A stretch of DNA of 64,000 nucleotides, taken from assembly GCA_016704425.1 (NCBI GenBank), contig JADJAC010000002.1, positions 434,001 through 498,000 of the forward strand. The letters run 5' to 3'. This document shows positions 26,907 through 35,637 of this stretch, one piece after another; positions within the stretch are counted from its first letter, which is position 1, and each line of letters begins with the position of its first letter. Position numbers and translations under genes: made by a program. The notes under the pieces were generated by a model. It was not told the origin of the DNA, searched no databases, and saw nothing but the letters and a program-made list of their open reading frames with translations. The stretch is from Sphingomonadales bacterium (GTDB lineage: Bacteria > Pseudomonadota > Alphaproteobacteria > Sphingomonadales > Sphingomonadaceae).

Positions 26907-28121
26907 TTGGACTACAGCAAGATTTTCAATTCCGCGATTGACCGCCTTCATGAAGAGGGCCGCTATCGGGTTTTCATTGACATCCTGCGCAACAAGGGTG
27001 CTTTCCCGAACGCGCGCTGCTTTGCCGGTCACAACGGACCCAAGCCGATCACGGTGTGGTGCTCGAATGACTATCTGGCGATGGGGCAACATCCCAAGGT
27101 CATCGCGGCGATGGAAGAAGCGCTGCACGATGTCGGGGCGGGATCGGGCGGTACCCGCAATATTGGCGGCAACACCCATTATCATATCGACCTGGAAGCT
27201 GAGCTTGCCGACCTGCATGAAAAGGAAGCCGCGCTGCTCTTCACTTCGGGCTACATCTCCAACGAAGCCACGCTGGCGACTTTGGGCAAGATCCTGCCGG
27301 GCTGCATCATTTTTTCAGATGAACTGAACCACGCGTCAATGATCGCGGGCATCCGCAATTCTGGCTGCGAAAAGCGGCTTTGGCGCCACAATGATCTTGC
27401 GCACCTCGAAGAGTTGCTGGCAGCGGAAGACCCGGACGCGCCGAAACTGATCGCGTTTGAAAGTGTCTATTCAATGGATGGGGATGTCGCCCCAATCCAT
27501 GAGATTTGCGATTTGGCCGAGAAATACAACGCCCTCACCTATTGCGATGAAGTTCATGCGGTCGGCATGTACGGCCCACGCGGCGGCGGAATCACCGATC
27601 GCGATGAGGCAGCGCGTCGCGTGACTATTATCGAAGGTACGCTTGGCAAAGCTTTCGGGGTGATGGGCGGATATATCGCGGCGGATCAGGTCATCGTCGA
27701 TGTCATTCGTTCCTACGCACCCGGCTTTATCTTCACGACAAGCCTCTCGCCTGTTCTAGTGGCAGGGGTTCTTGCCAGCGTTCGTCACCTCAAGGCCTCC
27801 AGCGAGGAGCGCGACGCGCAGCAGCAAGCTGCGGCGCATCTCAAAATGAGCTTTGCGCAAGCTGGTCTGCCAGTGATGAATTCAACCACGCATATCGTTC
27901 CACTCATGATCGGGGACCCCGTAAAGGCGAAGCGCATTTCGGACATTCTTCTTGCCGAATATGGCGTCTATGTTCAGCCGATCAATTATCCCACCGTTCC
28001 CAGGGGAACGGAGCGGCTTCGCTTTACACCCGGGCCCGCGCATACAAGGGAAATGATGGACGATCTGACTTCAGCGCTTTGTGAAATCTGGGACCGGCTG
28101 GAAATGCGCAAGGCCGCTTGA
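26907..28121 (+). CDS. hemA: 5-Aminolevulinate synthase
   Basis: This PLP enzyme condenses glycine and succinyl-CoA, the first step of heme synthesis by the C4 route used by alphaproteobacteria. The start is a TTG at 26907 (MDYSKIFNSAIDRLHEEGRY) preceded by AAGGAAG, giving 404 residues; a longer frame opens at 26820 but adds sequence unlike the family. Visible motifs include WCSNDYLAMGQ, GAGSGGTRNIGGN, DEVHAVGMYG and the PLP lysine Lys248 in EGTLGKAFG, the same position as in Rhodobacter ALAS. The C-terminal RLRFTPGPAHT is intact. Confidence 0.96.
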   Translation: MDYSKIFNSAIDRLHEEGRYRVFIDILRNKGAFPNARCFAGHNGPKPITVWCSNDYLAMGQHPKVIAAMEEALHDVGAGSGGTRNIGGNTHYHIDLEAELADLHEKEAALLFTSGYISNEATLATLGKILPGCIIFSDELNHASMIAGIRNSGCEKRLWRHNDLAHLEELLAAEDPDAPKLIAFESVYSMDGDVAPIHEICDLAEKYNALTYCDEVHAVGMYGPRGGGITDRDEAARRVTIIEGTLGKAFGVMGGYIAADQVIVDVIRSYAPGFIFTTSLSPVLVAGVLASVRHLKASSEERDAQQQAAAHLKMSFAQAGLPVMNSTTHIVPLMIGDPVKAKRISDILLAEYGVYVQPINYPTVPRGTERLRFTPGPAHTREMMDDLTSALCEIWDRLEMRKAA

Positions 28122-28211
28122 CCAGGGACTGGCATCGAGCATTAACCAGCGCGGAAGAAATTTTTTGCCGCAGTGCATCCGTTCGGCGTCTCGTCAACAT
28201 ATTCTGTTCAA

Positions 28212-28249
28212 CAGCAGCCGGTCGCGCGTTTGAGTTTGATCGGCTGCTG
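28212..28249. repeat. Inverted repeat downstream of hemA
   Basis: CAGCAGCCGGTC at 28212-28223 faces GATCGGCTGCTG at 28238-28249, giving a 12-bp stem with one G-U type pair around a 14-base loop. No T-run follows, so it is not a classical terminator. It may protect the hemA transcript end. Confidence 0.6.
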
Positions 28250-28444
28250 GCCGCACAGGGGAGCAACCCTCGGGCGCAAACAGTGAAGTGCGTAATGCTC
28301 AAGCTGTTTTTCGATCAGCTCCTCCAGAAAGGGCCAGTTGCGCACGCTGAAATGCTTACCAGCGTGAGTTGGCCCAGTTCGCGGGAACGGCCTTACGCAT
28401 TTGGGCGGAGTCCGTGAATGCCTGTCGCAAGGTGGGTGAGCGAG

Positions 28445-28479
28445 CGAAGGCCGGAAAGCCCCTTACTTTTCGGCCTTCG
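28445..28479. repeat. Inverted repeat between hemA and the GNAT gene
   Basis: CGAAGGCCGGAAAG (28445-28458) and CTTTTCGGCCTTCG (28466-28479) match as inverted arms at 13 of 14 positions around a seven-base loop. It sits between two convergent genes, where a bidirectional transcription stop would be expected. No long T-run is present on either side. Confidence 0.6.
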
Positions 28480-28494
28480 TCTCCCCTTCCGTGA

Positions 28495-29112
28495 TCAAAC
28501 CGTCACATTTGCGTTGGCTGGTCGCAACATTGACCAAAAATGCGGCCCGCCGCCTGGCACGTCCCATTCCTCAACAATCTCGAACCCAAGCCGCAAGTAA
28601 AGCGGCACGTTCTGAGGTGTAGCGGTTTCAAGATAGCTCGGCACACCATCGGCTGCGGTTCGCGCAAGTCCCTCGCGGATGATGGCCCCGCCCCAGCCCT
28701 TGCCCTGCCAATCCGGCTGGACACCGACAAAATGGAGATACCAAAAAGGAAAACCCTTCGGGTGATGAGCATCGAGCGCGTTGCTGATGGCAATCCCCCT
28801 CCCGATGCCGGTCCCGAAAATCTGCAGCATCGGCAATGCACTCTTAACCAGTTCCCGAATGCCGGTATCGGCTTTTCCCGGTGCGCGCCAAAGCGAACAG
28901 GCTTCATGTGCGGAAGCTTTCAGAATCATTCCGGTCCGCAGGTCAGACTTGAAAAGGATATCGAACAGAGCGGGCAAACGTGCCTTGCGGCGCTCTGCAG
29001 CAGGCATGATCCAGGAAAGGGCAGGATCATCCTGGAACGCGAGCGAAAGAGTGCGAACCACGTTGGCCTGATCCGATTGGTTCGCTGCAGCGAAGGACCG
29101 TTCCAAGATCAT
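28495..29112 (-). CDS. GNAT family N-acetyltransferase
   Basis: The protein of about 205 residues carries the GNAT acetyl-CoA-binding motif VGVQPDWQGKGWGGAII, and the later YLETATPQNVPLYLRLGFEI is the typical C-terminal helix-strand ending. It would transfer an acetyl group to an amine; the substrate is unknown. The start is set at ATG 29112, which overlaps the stop of the upstream thioesterase by four bases (ATGA); an ATG three codons earlier is also in frame. Confidence 0.88.
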   Translation of the reverse strand: MILERSFAAANQSDQANVVRTLSLAFQDDPALSWIMPAAERRKARLPALFDILFKSDLRTGMILKASAHEACSLWRAPGKADTGIRELVKSALPMLQIFGTGIGRGIAISNALDAHHPKGFPFWYLHFVGVQPDWQGKGWGGAIIREGLARTAADGVPSYLETATPQNVPLYLRLGFEIVEEWDVPGGGPHFWSMLRPANANVTV

Positions 29113-29519
29113 CGCGGCCAAAGCACCGACTGTGTGCAGCGGAAAAGGGCCATCCGCTTTCCGGTCTCGTCCGATACCACATCAGCATCCCAGACTTGCG
29201 TGGTCCGACCCCGATGCACCGGAATTGCTGTCGCGACGACACGCCCGGACAGCGCAGTCGCAAAAAAATTGCTCTTCAATTCAATTGTCGTGAAGCCGCT
29301 CGCCCCTTCAGGCAAGTTCAGAACCGTGCCATAGCCGCAGGCCGTATCCGCCAGTGCAACAATGGATGCCGCATGGAGGAAGCCATTCGGGGCAAGATGC
29401 GCGCGGCTGACGTCAAAGGCGAGGACCATCCGACCGGCTGTGGCCTCCAGGACCTTGATGCCAAGATGGTCGGGCAAAGTTCCCGCCTGTCGTGCCATGA
29501 ATTGTTCTGCACTTGTCAT
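29109..29519 (-). CDS. PaaI-type thioesterase
   Basis: The 136-residue protein starts MTSAEQFMARQAGTLPDHLG and has NGFLHAASIVALADTACGYG and FTTIELKSNFFATALSG, the hotdog thioesterase layout. An aspartate in ADTACG takes the catalytic acidic position. The start is 29519; a longer frame reaches back to 29645, but it would run into the start region of rpiB on the other strand. It is cotranscribed with the GNAT gene and diverges from rpiB. Confidence 0.85.
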   Translation of the reverse strand: MTSAEQFMARQAGTLPDHLGIKVLEATAGRMVLAFDVSRAHLAPNGFLHAASIVALADTACGYGTVLNLPEGASGFTTIELKSNFFATALSGRVVATAIPVHRGRTTQVWDADVVSDETGKRMALFRCTQSVLWPR

Positions 29520-29647
29520 TCGCGAACGGATGCCAGCCGAATGGGCCAAAGGCAATGGCAACCACAATCGCTTGTGGAATTGCGCGAAGCGATCCCCTAG
29601 AGAAAGGGCATTCGATTCACCCGACGATAAAGGACTCGATCGCAACG

Positions 29648-30100
29648 ATGCGTATCGCCATTGCTTCCGATCATGCCGCGCTTGAACTCAAGGCATCGCT
29701 TGCCGACTGGCTTCGCGTGATCGGGCATGAGGTGGATGATTTGGGCCCGCATGACGATAGCCGCGTGGACTATCCGGACTATGGCTACAAACTCGCGCAG
29801 GCCGTCGGATCAGGCTCTGCGGAGCGCGGCGTGGCACTCTGCGGTTCTGGTATCGGAATTTCGATTGCCGTCAATCGCCATTCTTCCTGCCGTTGCGCCC
29901 GTGTTGACGATCCACTTTCCGCATCCCTTGCCCGTGAACATAATGACGCAAACGTGATTGCGCTTGGCGCGCGCCTGATCGGCATCGATATGGCAAAGGC
30001 CTGCGTCACGGCCTTTCTTGACACCGATTTTTCCGGCGGGCGGCATGGCCCTCGCGTCGAAAAACTGACTCACCCGATTTTCAGCAAGGAACCCGCATGA
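29648..30100 (+). CDS. rpiB: Ribose-5-phosphate isomerase B
   Basis: RpiB interconverts ribose-5-phosphate and ribulose-5-phosphate. The 150-residue protein starts MRIAIASDHAALELKASLA and keeps the active-site cysteine in ALCGSGIGISIAVNR plus REHNDANVIALGARLIG. The start is ATG 29648, matching the family's usual N terminus. Its TGA overlaps the glyA ATG by four bases, so it is coupled to glyA; rpiB-glyA-nrdR is a frequent order in alphaproteobacteria. Confidence 0.94.
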   Translation: MRIAIASDHAALELKASLADWLRVIGHEVDDLGPHDDSRVDYPDYGYKLAQAVGSGSAERGVALCGSGIGISIAVNRHSSCRCARVDDPLSASLAREHNDANVIALGARLIGIDMAKACVTAFLDTDFSGGRHGPRVEKLTHPIFSKEPA

Positions 30101-31413
30101 GCACCAATCCCGCCGCCGTCCTCAACGATGTCCAGCCCGACGGTTTTTTTACGCGCGGCCTTGCCGAAACGGACCCCGCTGTGTTCAGCGGCGTTCGCCA
30201 CGAACTGGCACGCGAACAGCATCAGATCGAGCTGATTGCTTCGGAAAATATCGTCTCGAGGGCAGTACTCGAAGCGCAGGGGTCAGTGTTCACGAACAAA
30301 TATGCCGAAGGCTATCCCGGCAAGCGTTATTATCAGGGCTGTGCGCCGTCAGACGAAGTCGAAGCGCTTGCGATCGAACGCGCAAAGCAGTTGTTCGACT
30401 GTGGCTTTGCCAATGTCCAGCCGCATTCCGGCGCTCAGGCCAACGGCGCGGTCATGCTTGCCCTTACCACGCCCGGTGACACGATCATGGGCCTGAGCCT
30501 CGATGCGGGCGGCCATCTGACTCATGGGGCCAAGGCCGCCATGTCAGGCAAATGGTATAATGCTGTGCAATATGGCGTGCGCGCTGACAACCATTTGATC
30601 GATTTCGAGCAGGTGGAGCGCCTCGCGAAGGAGCATCGCCCCAAACTGATCATAACGGGGGGCTCTGCCTATCCCCGCCACATCGATTTCGCTCGCTTCC
30701 GGGCGATTGCGGACGAAGTCGGGGCGATGTTCATGGTCGATATGGCACACTTCGCGGGCCTCGTTGCAGGTGGCTGTCATCCGAGCCCGTTTGCACACGC
30801 CCATGTGGTTACGACGACGACGCACAAGACGTTGCGCGGCCCGCGAGGCGGCATGATCATGACCAATGATGAGGCCATTGCAAAGAAGATCAACTCTGCG
30901 GTCTTCCCGGGGTTGCAGGGCGGCCCGCTGATGCATGTGATCGCTGCAAAGGCTGTTGCCTTTGGTGAAGCGCTGCGCCCGGAGTTCAAGGGTTATACCC
31001 GCGCGGTCATCGAAAATGCCAAAATGCTCGCCGCAACGCTTCAGGAGCGCGGCTGCAACCTGGTTTCGGGCGGAACCGACACACATCTTGCGCTTGTGGA
31101 CCTCTCACCGCTGGGCGTCACGGGTCGCGATGCCGACGAGGCGCTCGAGCGAGCGGCCATCACATGCAACAAGAACGGCATTCCCAACGATCCGCTCCCG
31201 CCTGTCAAGACATCCGGCATTCGGGTCGGATCGCCTGCCGGAACGACGCGCGGCTTTGGCCCCGTTGAATTCCGAGAAATCGGAAACATGGTGGCAGATG
31301 TGCTGGATGGCCTTGCCAAGAATGGCGAAGCTGGCGACGCCCAGATTGAAGCGCAAGTGCGGGAGCGCGTCCGCACCTTGTGTGCACGTTTTCCAATCTA
31401 TCCGGGATTTTAG
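30097..31413 (+). CDS. glyA: Serine hydroxymethyltransferase
   Basis: GlyA converts serine and tetrahydrofolate to glycine and methylene-tetrahydrofolate. The 438-residue protein shows QIELIASENIVSRAV, NKYAEGYPGKRYYQGC, and the PLP lysine Lys244 in VTTTTHKTLRGPRGG. C-terminal SGIRVGSPAGTTRGF is intact. Length and motifs are canonical. It is the second gene of the rpiB-glyA-nrdR-trmJ run; the product glycine also feeds the ALAS reaction encoded upstream. Confidence 0.97.
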   Translation: MSTNPAAVLNDVQPDGFFTRGLAETDPAVFSGVRHELAREQHQIELIASENIVSRAVLEAQGSVFTNKYAEGYPGKRYYQGCAPSDEVEALAIERAKQLFDCGFANVQPHSGAQANGAVMLALTTPGDTIMGLSLDAGGHLTHGAKAAMSGKWYNAVQYGVRADNHLIDFEQVERLAKEHRPKLIITGGSAYPRHIDFARFRAIADEVGAMFMVDMAHFAGLVAGGCHPSPFAHAHVVTTTTHKTLRGPRGGMIMTNDEAIAKKINSAVFPGLQGGPLMHVIAAKAVAFGEALRPEFKGYTRAVIENAKMLAATLQERGCNLVSGGTDTHLALVDLSPLGVTGRDADEALERAAITCNKNGIPNDPLPPVKTSGIRVGSPAGTTRGFGPVEFREIGNMVADVLDGLAKNGEAGDAQIEAQVRERVRTLCARFPIYPGF

Positions 31414-31416
31414 GCA

Positions 31417-31878
31417 TTGCGCTGCCCTTTCTGTTCGCACGCCGAGACACAGGTCAAGGACAGTCGTCCGACTGAAGACAACAGCTCGATCCGCAGGCGC
31501 CGCCAGTGCGAGGCCTGTGGTGCCCGATTCACGACATTTGAACGCATTCAGCTCCGTGAGTTGACCGTGCTCAAGTCTGAAGGGCGGCGAGAGCCGTTCG
31601 AGCGCGAAAAGCTCGAACGCTCGATTGCCATCGCCTGCCGTAAAAGGCCGGTTGACGGCATGAAGATCGAGCGGCTGGTAACCGGCATCCAGCGGCAGCT
31701 TGAAACTCTCGGTGAAGGCGAAATTCCATCGACCCGGATCGGTGAAATGGTGATGGACGCTCTGCAGGGCCTTGATAGCGTTGCCTATATCCGCTTTGCC
31801 TCGGTCTACAAGGATTTCACTGCCGCGAGCGACTTCGAAGACTTTGCCGGGAGCATTGCAGAAGCCGCGCGGAAGTGA
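31417..31878 (+). CDS. nrdR: Transcriptional repressor NrdR
   Basis: NrdR represses ribonucleotide reductase genes in response to ATP/dATP. The 153-residue protein has the N-terminal zinc ribbon (CPFCSHAETQVKDSRP and QCEACGARFTTFE) and then the ATP-cone domain (LTVLKSEGRREPFEREKL). The start is a TTG at 31417, three bases after the glyA stop, directly at the first conserved residues MRCPFC. The stop overlaps the next gene by four bases. Confidence 0.95.
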   Translation: MRCPFCSHAETQVKDSRPTEDNSSIRRRRQCEACGARFTTFERIQLRELTVLKSEGRREPFEREKLERSIAIACRKRPVDGMKIERLVTGIQRQLETLGEGEIPSTRIGEMVMDALQGLDSVAYIRFASVYKDFTAASDFEDFAGSIAEAARK

Positions 31879-32600
31879 GTGACGCGCCCGCGGTGATCCT
31901 CGTCCGCCCTCAGCTGGGCGAAAATATCGGCAAGGCTGCGCGGGCCATGCTCAATTTCGGATTGACGGAAATGCGGCTGGTTGCGCCGCGCGACGGATGG
32001 CCGAATCCCGACGCCGGACCGGCTGCTTCGGGGGCAGACATTGTCCTTGAACAGGCCAAAGTGTATGCGAGTGTAGCGGAAGCGACGTCTGATTGCTCAC
32101 ATGTCTACGCGACGACCGTGCGCAAGCGCGGCGTCACGAAGCCAGTGCTGACTCCTGTAGAAGCCGCCGCCCAGATCCGCTCCTCTGCGGGCCGCAGCGC
32201 CATCCTGTTTGGACCTGAAAGATCGGGCTTGGCAAGTGACGATGTCGCTCTTGCTCGCTCGATCATAACTGTGCCGATCAATCCAGAATTCGGAAGTCTG
32301 AATCTGGCACAAGCTGTCATCCTCATTGCCTATGAATGGTCAAAGGGTGCGGCGCTTGCCATCCCGCCCAGAACGGATCTCGACCCGCCGGCGCCGCAAT
32401 TCGAATTGGAAGGGCTGATCGAGCAGCTCGAGTCCATGCTTGAAGCGGCGCACTACTTCTTTCCGGAGGAACGGGCTCAAGTTGCGCGACGAACGCTTCG
32501 TTCCCTTTTGACCAAACCGCAATGGACTGCCCAGGAAGTTCGCACGCTACGCGGGGTGCTGAGAACTTTGGGACGAGATGCGGGCGCTCAAAAGGGTTGA
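31875..32600 (+). CDS. trmJ: tRNA (cytidine/uridine-2'-O-)-methyltransferase, TrmJ type
   Basis: The 241-residue SPOUT methyltransferase starts at GTG 31875, overlapping nrdR by four bases. It shows ILVRPQLGENIGKAARAMLN at the start, AILFGPERSGLASDD, and VPINPEFGSLNLAQAV, the knot-forming C-terminal motif. TrmJ methylates the 2'-oxygen of nucleotide 32 in the tRNA anticodon loop. A C-terminal tail of about 75 residues beyond the SPOUT core fits TrmJ rather than TrmL. Confidence 0.9.
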   Translation: MSDAPAVILVRPQLGENIGKAARAMLNFGLTEMRLVAPRDGWPNPDAGPAASGADIVLEQAKVYASVAEATSDCSHVYATTVRKRGVTKPVLTPVEAAAQIRSSAGRSAILFGPERSGLASDDVALARSIITVPINPEFGSLNLAQAVILIAYEWSKGAALAIPPRTDLDPPAPQFELEGLIEQLESMLEAAHYFFPEERAQVARRTLRSLLTKPQWTAQEVRTLRGVLRTLGRDAGAQKG

Positions 32601-32683
32601 TGAACATGCGATTCCCGATGCGTGCCGCGCGCTTTACAGCCAAAAGGCTTTCGGTCATCATCCGGCCATCGAAAGGTAAGCCA

Positions 32684-32971
32684 ATGAGAGTAAAATTTGT
32701 GTGCCAGTACTTCGTCGCCGCCGGATGCCTCTTGGCAGCTCAACCCGTTTTGGCGACGAACGACCCATCCCAGAATTCGACCGACAGCGCAAAATCGGTC
32801 AAGACGCGCGATCCGAACCGGACGATTTGCGAAACCAGCCTTGAAACAGGCTCGAGGCTTGCCAAAAGGCGGGTGTGCATGACTGCGGCCGAATGGGACG
32901 AACGACGACGCCAGGATCGCCAGCTCGTAGATCGAGCCCAAGTACAACGGAGCTTCGAAAGCCCCAACTAG
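32684..32971 (+). CDS. Secreted protein of unknown function (95 aa)
   Basis: The gene starts at ATG 32684 with GAAAGG eight bases before it. The product begins MRVKFVCQYFVAAGCLLAAQ, a signal peptide likely cleaved after VLA (about residue 24). The mature part contains DPNRTICETSLETGSRLAKR and CMTAAEWDERRRQ, with two cysteines that could form a disulfide. Similar short proteins with the ICE...RVCMTAAEW pattern are common in sphingomonads as hypothetical proteins. No function is known to me. Confidence 0.72.
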   Translation: MRVKFVCQYFVAAGCLLAAQPVLATNDPSQNSTDSAKSVKTRDPNRTICETSLETGSRLAKRRVCMTAAEWDERRRQDRQLVDRAQVQRSFESPN

Positions 32972-33004
32972 ATCCCGAGCGTCTTCTGTCCCGGGCCAAT
33001 CGGC

Positions 33005-33033
33005 TTGACTTGAACCGGGGTTCTCTCCATAGG
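33005..33033 (+). promoter_or_regulatory. Probable sigma-70-type promoter for rpsD
   Basis: TTGACT at 33005-33010 and CATAGG at 33028-33033 are separated by 17 bases. Transcription would start near 33040, giving a leader of roughly 105 bases before rpsD. The leader contains short GC-rich segments such as GTGTCCGGCCGGGTG, but I cannot assign a known S4-binding structure. Confidence 0.5.
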
Positions 33034-33146
33034 CGCGCACTTCGCAATTGACCCTGCACTCCGGTGAAGCAGGTGTCCGGCCGGGTGTAAGCCCGTGTCG
33101 CGCGGTTCCGGAAATTGAAACTGACAACGCAATTGAAGGATTTGAA

Positions 33147-33761
33147 ATGTCTAAGCGCCATAGCGCCAAGTACAAGCTCGACCGTCGTCTGGGCGAAAAT
33201 ATCTGGGGCCGCCCCAAATCTCCTGTCAACCGCCGTGAATACGGCCCTGGCCAGCATGGGCAGCGCCGCAAGGGCAAGGTTTCCGACTATGGCCTGCAGT
33301 TGAAGGCCAAGCAGAAGCTGAAGGGCTATTACGGCGATGTAACCGAAAAGCAGTTCAAGCAGAGCTACCAGACTGCTGACCGGATGAAGGGCGATACCTC
33401 GCAGAACCTGATTGGCCTTCTTGAGCGCCGTCTGGCTTCTGTCGTCTATCGCGCGAAGTTCGCCCCGACTGTTTTTGCGGCCCGTCAGCTCGTCAGCCAC
33501 GGCCACGTTCTGGTCAATGGCGTAAAGTGCAACATTGCCTCGCGCCGCGTTAATGTTGGCGATGAGATCAGCCTGGGCAGCAAGGCCGTCGAAATGGCGC
33601 TCGTCATCGAAGCTCAGAGCCTCGCCGAACGCGACATCCCTGACTATATTGCCACCGACGGTGCGGCAAAGGTTACATTCGTCCGCGTTCCGACGCTTGA
33701 TGAAGTGCCCTACCCCGTCAAGATGGAACCCAATCTGGTCGTCGAATTCTATTCGCGCTGA
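33147..33761 (+). CDS. rpsD: 30S ribosomal protein S4
   Basis: The 204-residue protein starts MSKRHSAKYKLDRRLGENIW, which is the usual alphaproteobacterial S4 beginning. The S4 RNA-binding domain (RRLASVVYRAKFAPTVFAAR and SHGHVLVNGVKCNIAS) is intact. The start is ATG 33147; a longer open frame upstream is leader sequence. It is a single-gene unit here with its own promoter and a terminator behind it. Confidence 0.98.
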   Translation: MSKRHSAKYKLDRRLGENIWGRPKSPVNRREYGPGQHGQRRKGKVSDYGLQLKAKQKLKGYYGDVTEKQFKQSYQTADRMKGDTSQNLIGLLERRLASVVYRAKFAPTVFAARQLVSHGHVLVNGVKCNIASRRVNVGDEISLGSKAVEMALVIEAQSLAERDIPDYIATDGAAKVTFVRVPTLDEVPYPVKMEPNLVVEFYSR

Positions 33762-33786
33762 TTTTGTTATCTGAACAGACAAATGG

Positions 33787-33813
33787 GGGCGGCTCATGCG
33801 AGCTGCCCTTTTT
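33787..33813 (+). terminator. Rho-independent terminator of rpsD
   Basis: GGGCGGCTC (33787-33795) and GAGCTGCCC (33800-33808) form a stem with a four-base loop, followed by TTTTT. It begins 25 bases after the rpsD stop. Confidence 0.85.
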
Positions 33814-33941
33814 GTTTGCCCGCACATGCGAACTGCCCCAGTCCAATCTCAGGTGTCGGCTGCGCAATAAAATGACACGCAGGAATTGACGGACGCGCCT
33901 TGCCGATCAATGATTGGAAAAAAGCCGGGGAGGAAACTTGA

Positions 33942-35624
33942 ATGTCTCGCAAGGGCGTTGATCTGGGTGGCGATGGCGACGCCAATGTAGCTCTCAATCC
34001 CATTGTCGGGCTGGCTCGGGAAGATCTGCTTGGCGCAGTCTCTGTCATGCTGCGCGAAACCGCGGCCAAGCCTTCGACGACGCTGAAACATGCCCGACTG
34101 TTTACCGACGATGTCGTCAAGATCCTGACCAACAAGTCAGACATTGCACCCGATCCCAAGGACAAGAGGTTTGCGGATCCCACCTGGGCGAAAAATCCTT
34201 TCTACCGCATGGGCATGCAATATTATCTTGCCGCGCAGAGCAGCGTGAATCGCTGGATTGCGGACCTTGAACTTGACGAACTGGAACGCGCCCGGGCCAA
34301 TTTCGTCAGCGGCATGATTCTGGACTCGCTCGCTCCCACCAACTCGTTGCTCGGCAATCCATCGGCAATCAAGAAATCGGTCGAAACTGGCGGCGGTTCG
34401 CTGATCCGCGGATTGAAGAACGCCTACAATGATATGGTGCATAATGACGGCATCGTCAGCCAGGTCGATTCACGCCCGTTCAAGATAGGGGAGAATATTG
34501 CGACATCGCCGGGCGCAGTCATCTACCGGTCGGAAATCATGGAGCTGATCCAATATGCTCCGGCCAGCGAGACCGTCCACGAAATCCCGCTCTTGATCAT
34601 CCCGCCACAAATCAACAAAGCCTATATCAACGACCTGACGCCGGAAAAGAGCATCATCCGCTACGAACTGGCGCATGGCATCCAGCCTTTTCTCATCAGT
34701 TGGCGCAATCCGCAGATCGAGCATCGTGAGTGGGGACTTGCCGATTATGTCGAGGCGATCATCACGGCGCTCGACGTTGTCACCAGCGTATCCGGGGCGA
34801 CGAAGGTGAATGTGGCGGGCGCCTGTTCCGGAGGCATCACGACGGCCACGCTCCTTTCCAAGCTCAAAGCCATGAAGGATGAGCGGGTGAATTCCGCCAC
34901 GCTGATGGTCTGCGTGCTCCATCCGCAGCGGAACGACAGTGAGGCCCGCGCGCTCGTTTCGGCACACGGCATAAAACTGGCCCGCGAACGTTCGGCCAAG
35001 AAGGGCATTCTGGAAGGCTCATCGCTCGCCCGGACATTTGCCTGGCTCAGGCCCAACGATCTGGTGTGGAACTATGTAATCAACAATTATCTGCACGGGG
35101 AAGATCCGCCGGCATTCGACATTCTGTTCTGGAACAATGATTCGACGAACCTGACGGCTGCCCTGCACTCCGACTATTTGAGGGTCTATGAGGAGCAGCC
35201 CTTCGCCAATCCGGGAGCATCCGAACTGGCGGGGCATCATGTTGACCTCACCAAAGTCGATTGCGACCTTTTCATCATGGCAGGCGTGACCGACCACATC
35301 ACGCCGTGGAAGGCCTGCTATCGTTCGACACAATTGTTCGGATCGAAGAATATCGAGTTCGTCCTTTCGCACTCGGGCCACATTCAGGCCATTCTCAATC
35401 CTCCGGGCAATCCCAAGGCAAAATTCTACAGAGCCAGTGGCCCGGCGCCTTCCACGCCGGAAAAATGGCTGTCCGGCGCAGAAGAGGTCGCGGGAAGCTG
35501 GTGGCCTTACTGGATGAAATGGCTGCAAGATCATTCCGGAAAGCAGGTTGCTGCACCCAAATCATTAGGAAACAAGTCATACAAGCCAGTGGGCTCCGCT
35601 CCCGGTGACTATGCGCTTGGCTGA
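33942..35624 (+). CDS. phaC: Polyhydroxyalkanoate synthase, class II-like
   Basis: The 560-residue enzyme polymerises hydroxyacyl-CoA into intracellular polyester. The lipase-like box is GACSGGITT with the nucleophile Cys295, followed by the catalytic aspartate in GVTDHITPW and histidine in SHSGHIQAI. The box sequence and the presence of a PhaZ-type gene directly behind resemble the medium-chain (class II) systems of pseudomonads rather than the usual class I set with phasin. A clear GGGGAGGAAAC precedes the ATG. Substrate chain length is inference from family resemblance. Confidence 0.9.
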   Translation: MSRKGVDLGGDGDANVALNPIVGLAREDLLGAVSVMLRETAAKPSTTLKHARLFTDDVVKILTNKSDIAPDPKDKRFADPTWAKNPFYRMGMQYYLAAQSSVNRWIADLELDELERARANFVSGMILDSLAPTNSLLGNPSAIKKSVETGGGSLIRGLKNAYNDMVHNDGIVSQVDSRPFKIGENIATSPGAVIYRSEIMELIQYAPASETVHEIPLLIIPPQINKAYINDLTPEKSIIRYELAHGIQPFLISWRNPQIEHREWGLADYVEAIITALDVVTSVSGATKVNVAGACSGGITTATLLSKLKAMKDERVNSATLMVCVLHPQRNDSEARALVSAHGIKLARERSAKKGILEGSSLARTFAWLRPNDLVWNYVINNYLHGEDPPAFDILFWNNDSTNLTAALHSDYLRVYEEQPFANPGASELAGHHVDLTKVDCDLFIMAGVTDHITPWKACYRSTQLFGSKNIEFVLSHSGHIQAILNPPGNPKAKFYRASGPAPSTPEKWLSGAEEVAGSWWPYWMKWLQDHSGKQVAAPKSLGNKSYKPVGSAPGDYALG

Positions 35625-35637
35625 GACAGGACAAAGC

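Larger units (their letters stand above)
28122..28494. other. Intergenic region without a clear gene
   Basis: No convincing gene lies in these 373 bases. A reverse-strand frame shows a protein-like stretch (HFSVRNWPFLEELIEKQLE) before a stop near 28205, but no start codon, ribosome site or family match is seen, so it may be a relic or chance. Two stem-loops lie inside (28212-28249 and 28445-28479). Confidence 0.5.

Noticed and set aside
28118..28417. 99-codon plus-strand frame starting at the hemA stop (TTGA)
   Set aside because: It has no ribosome site, no family pattern and odd composition; the region looks intergenic.
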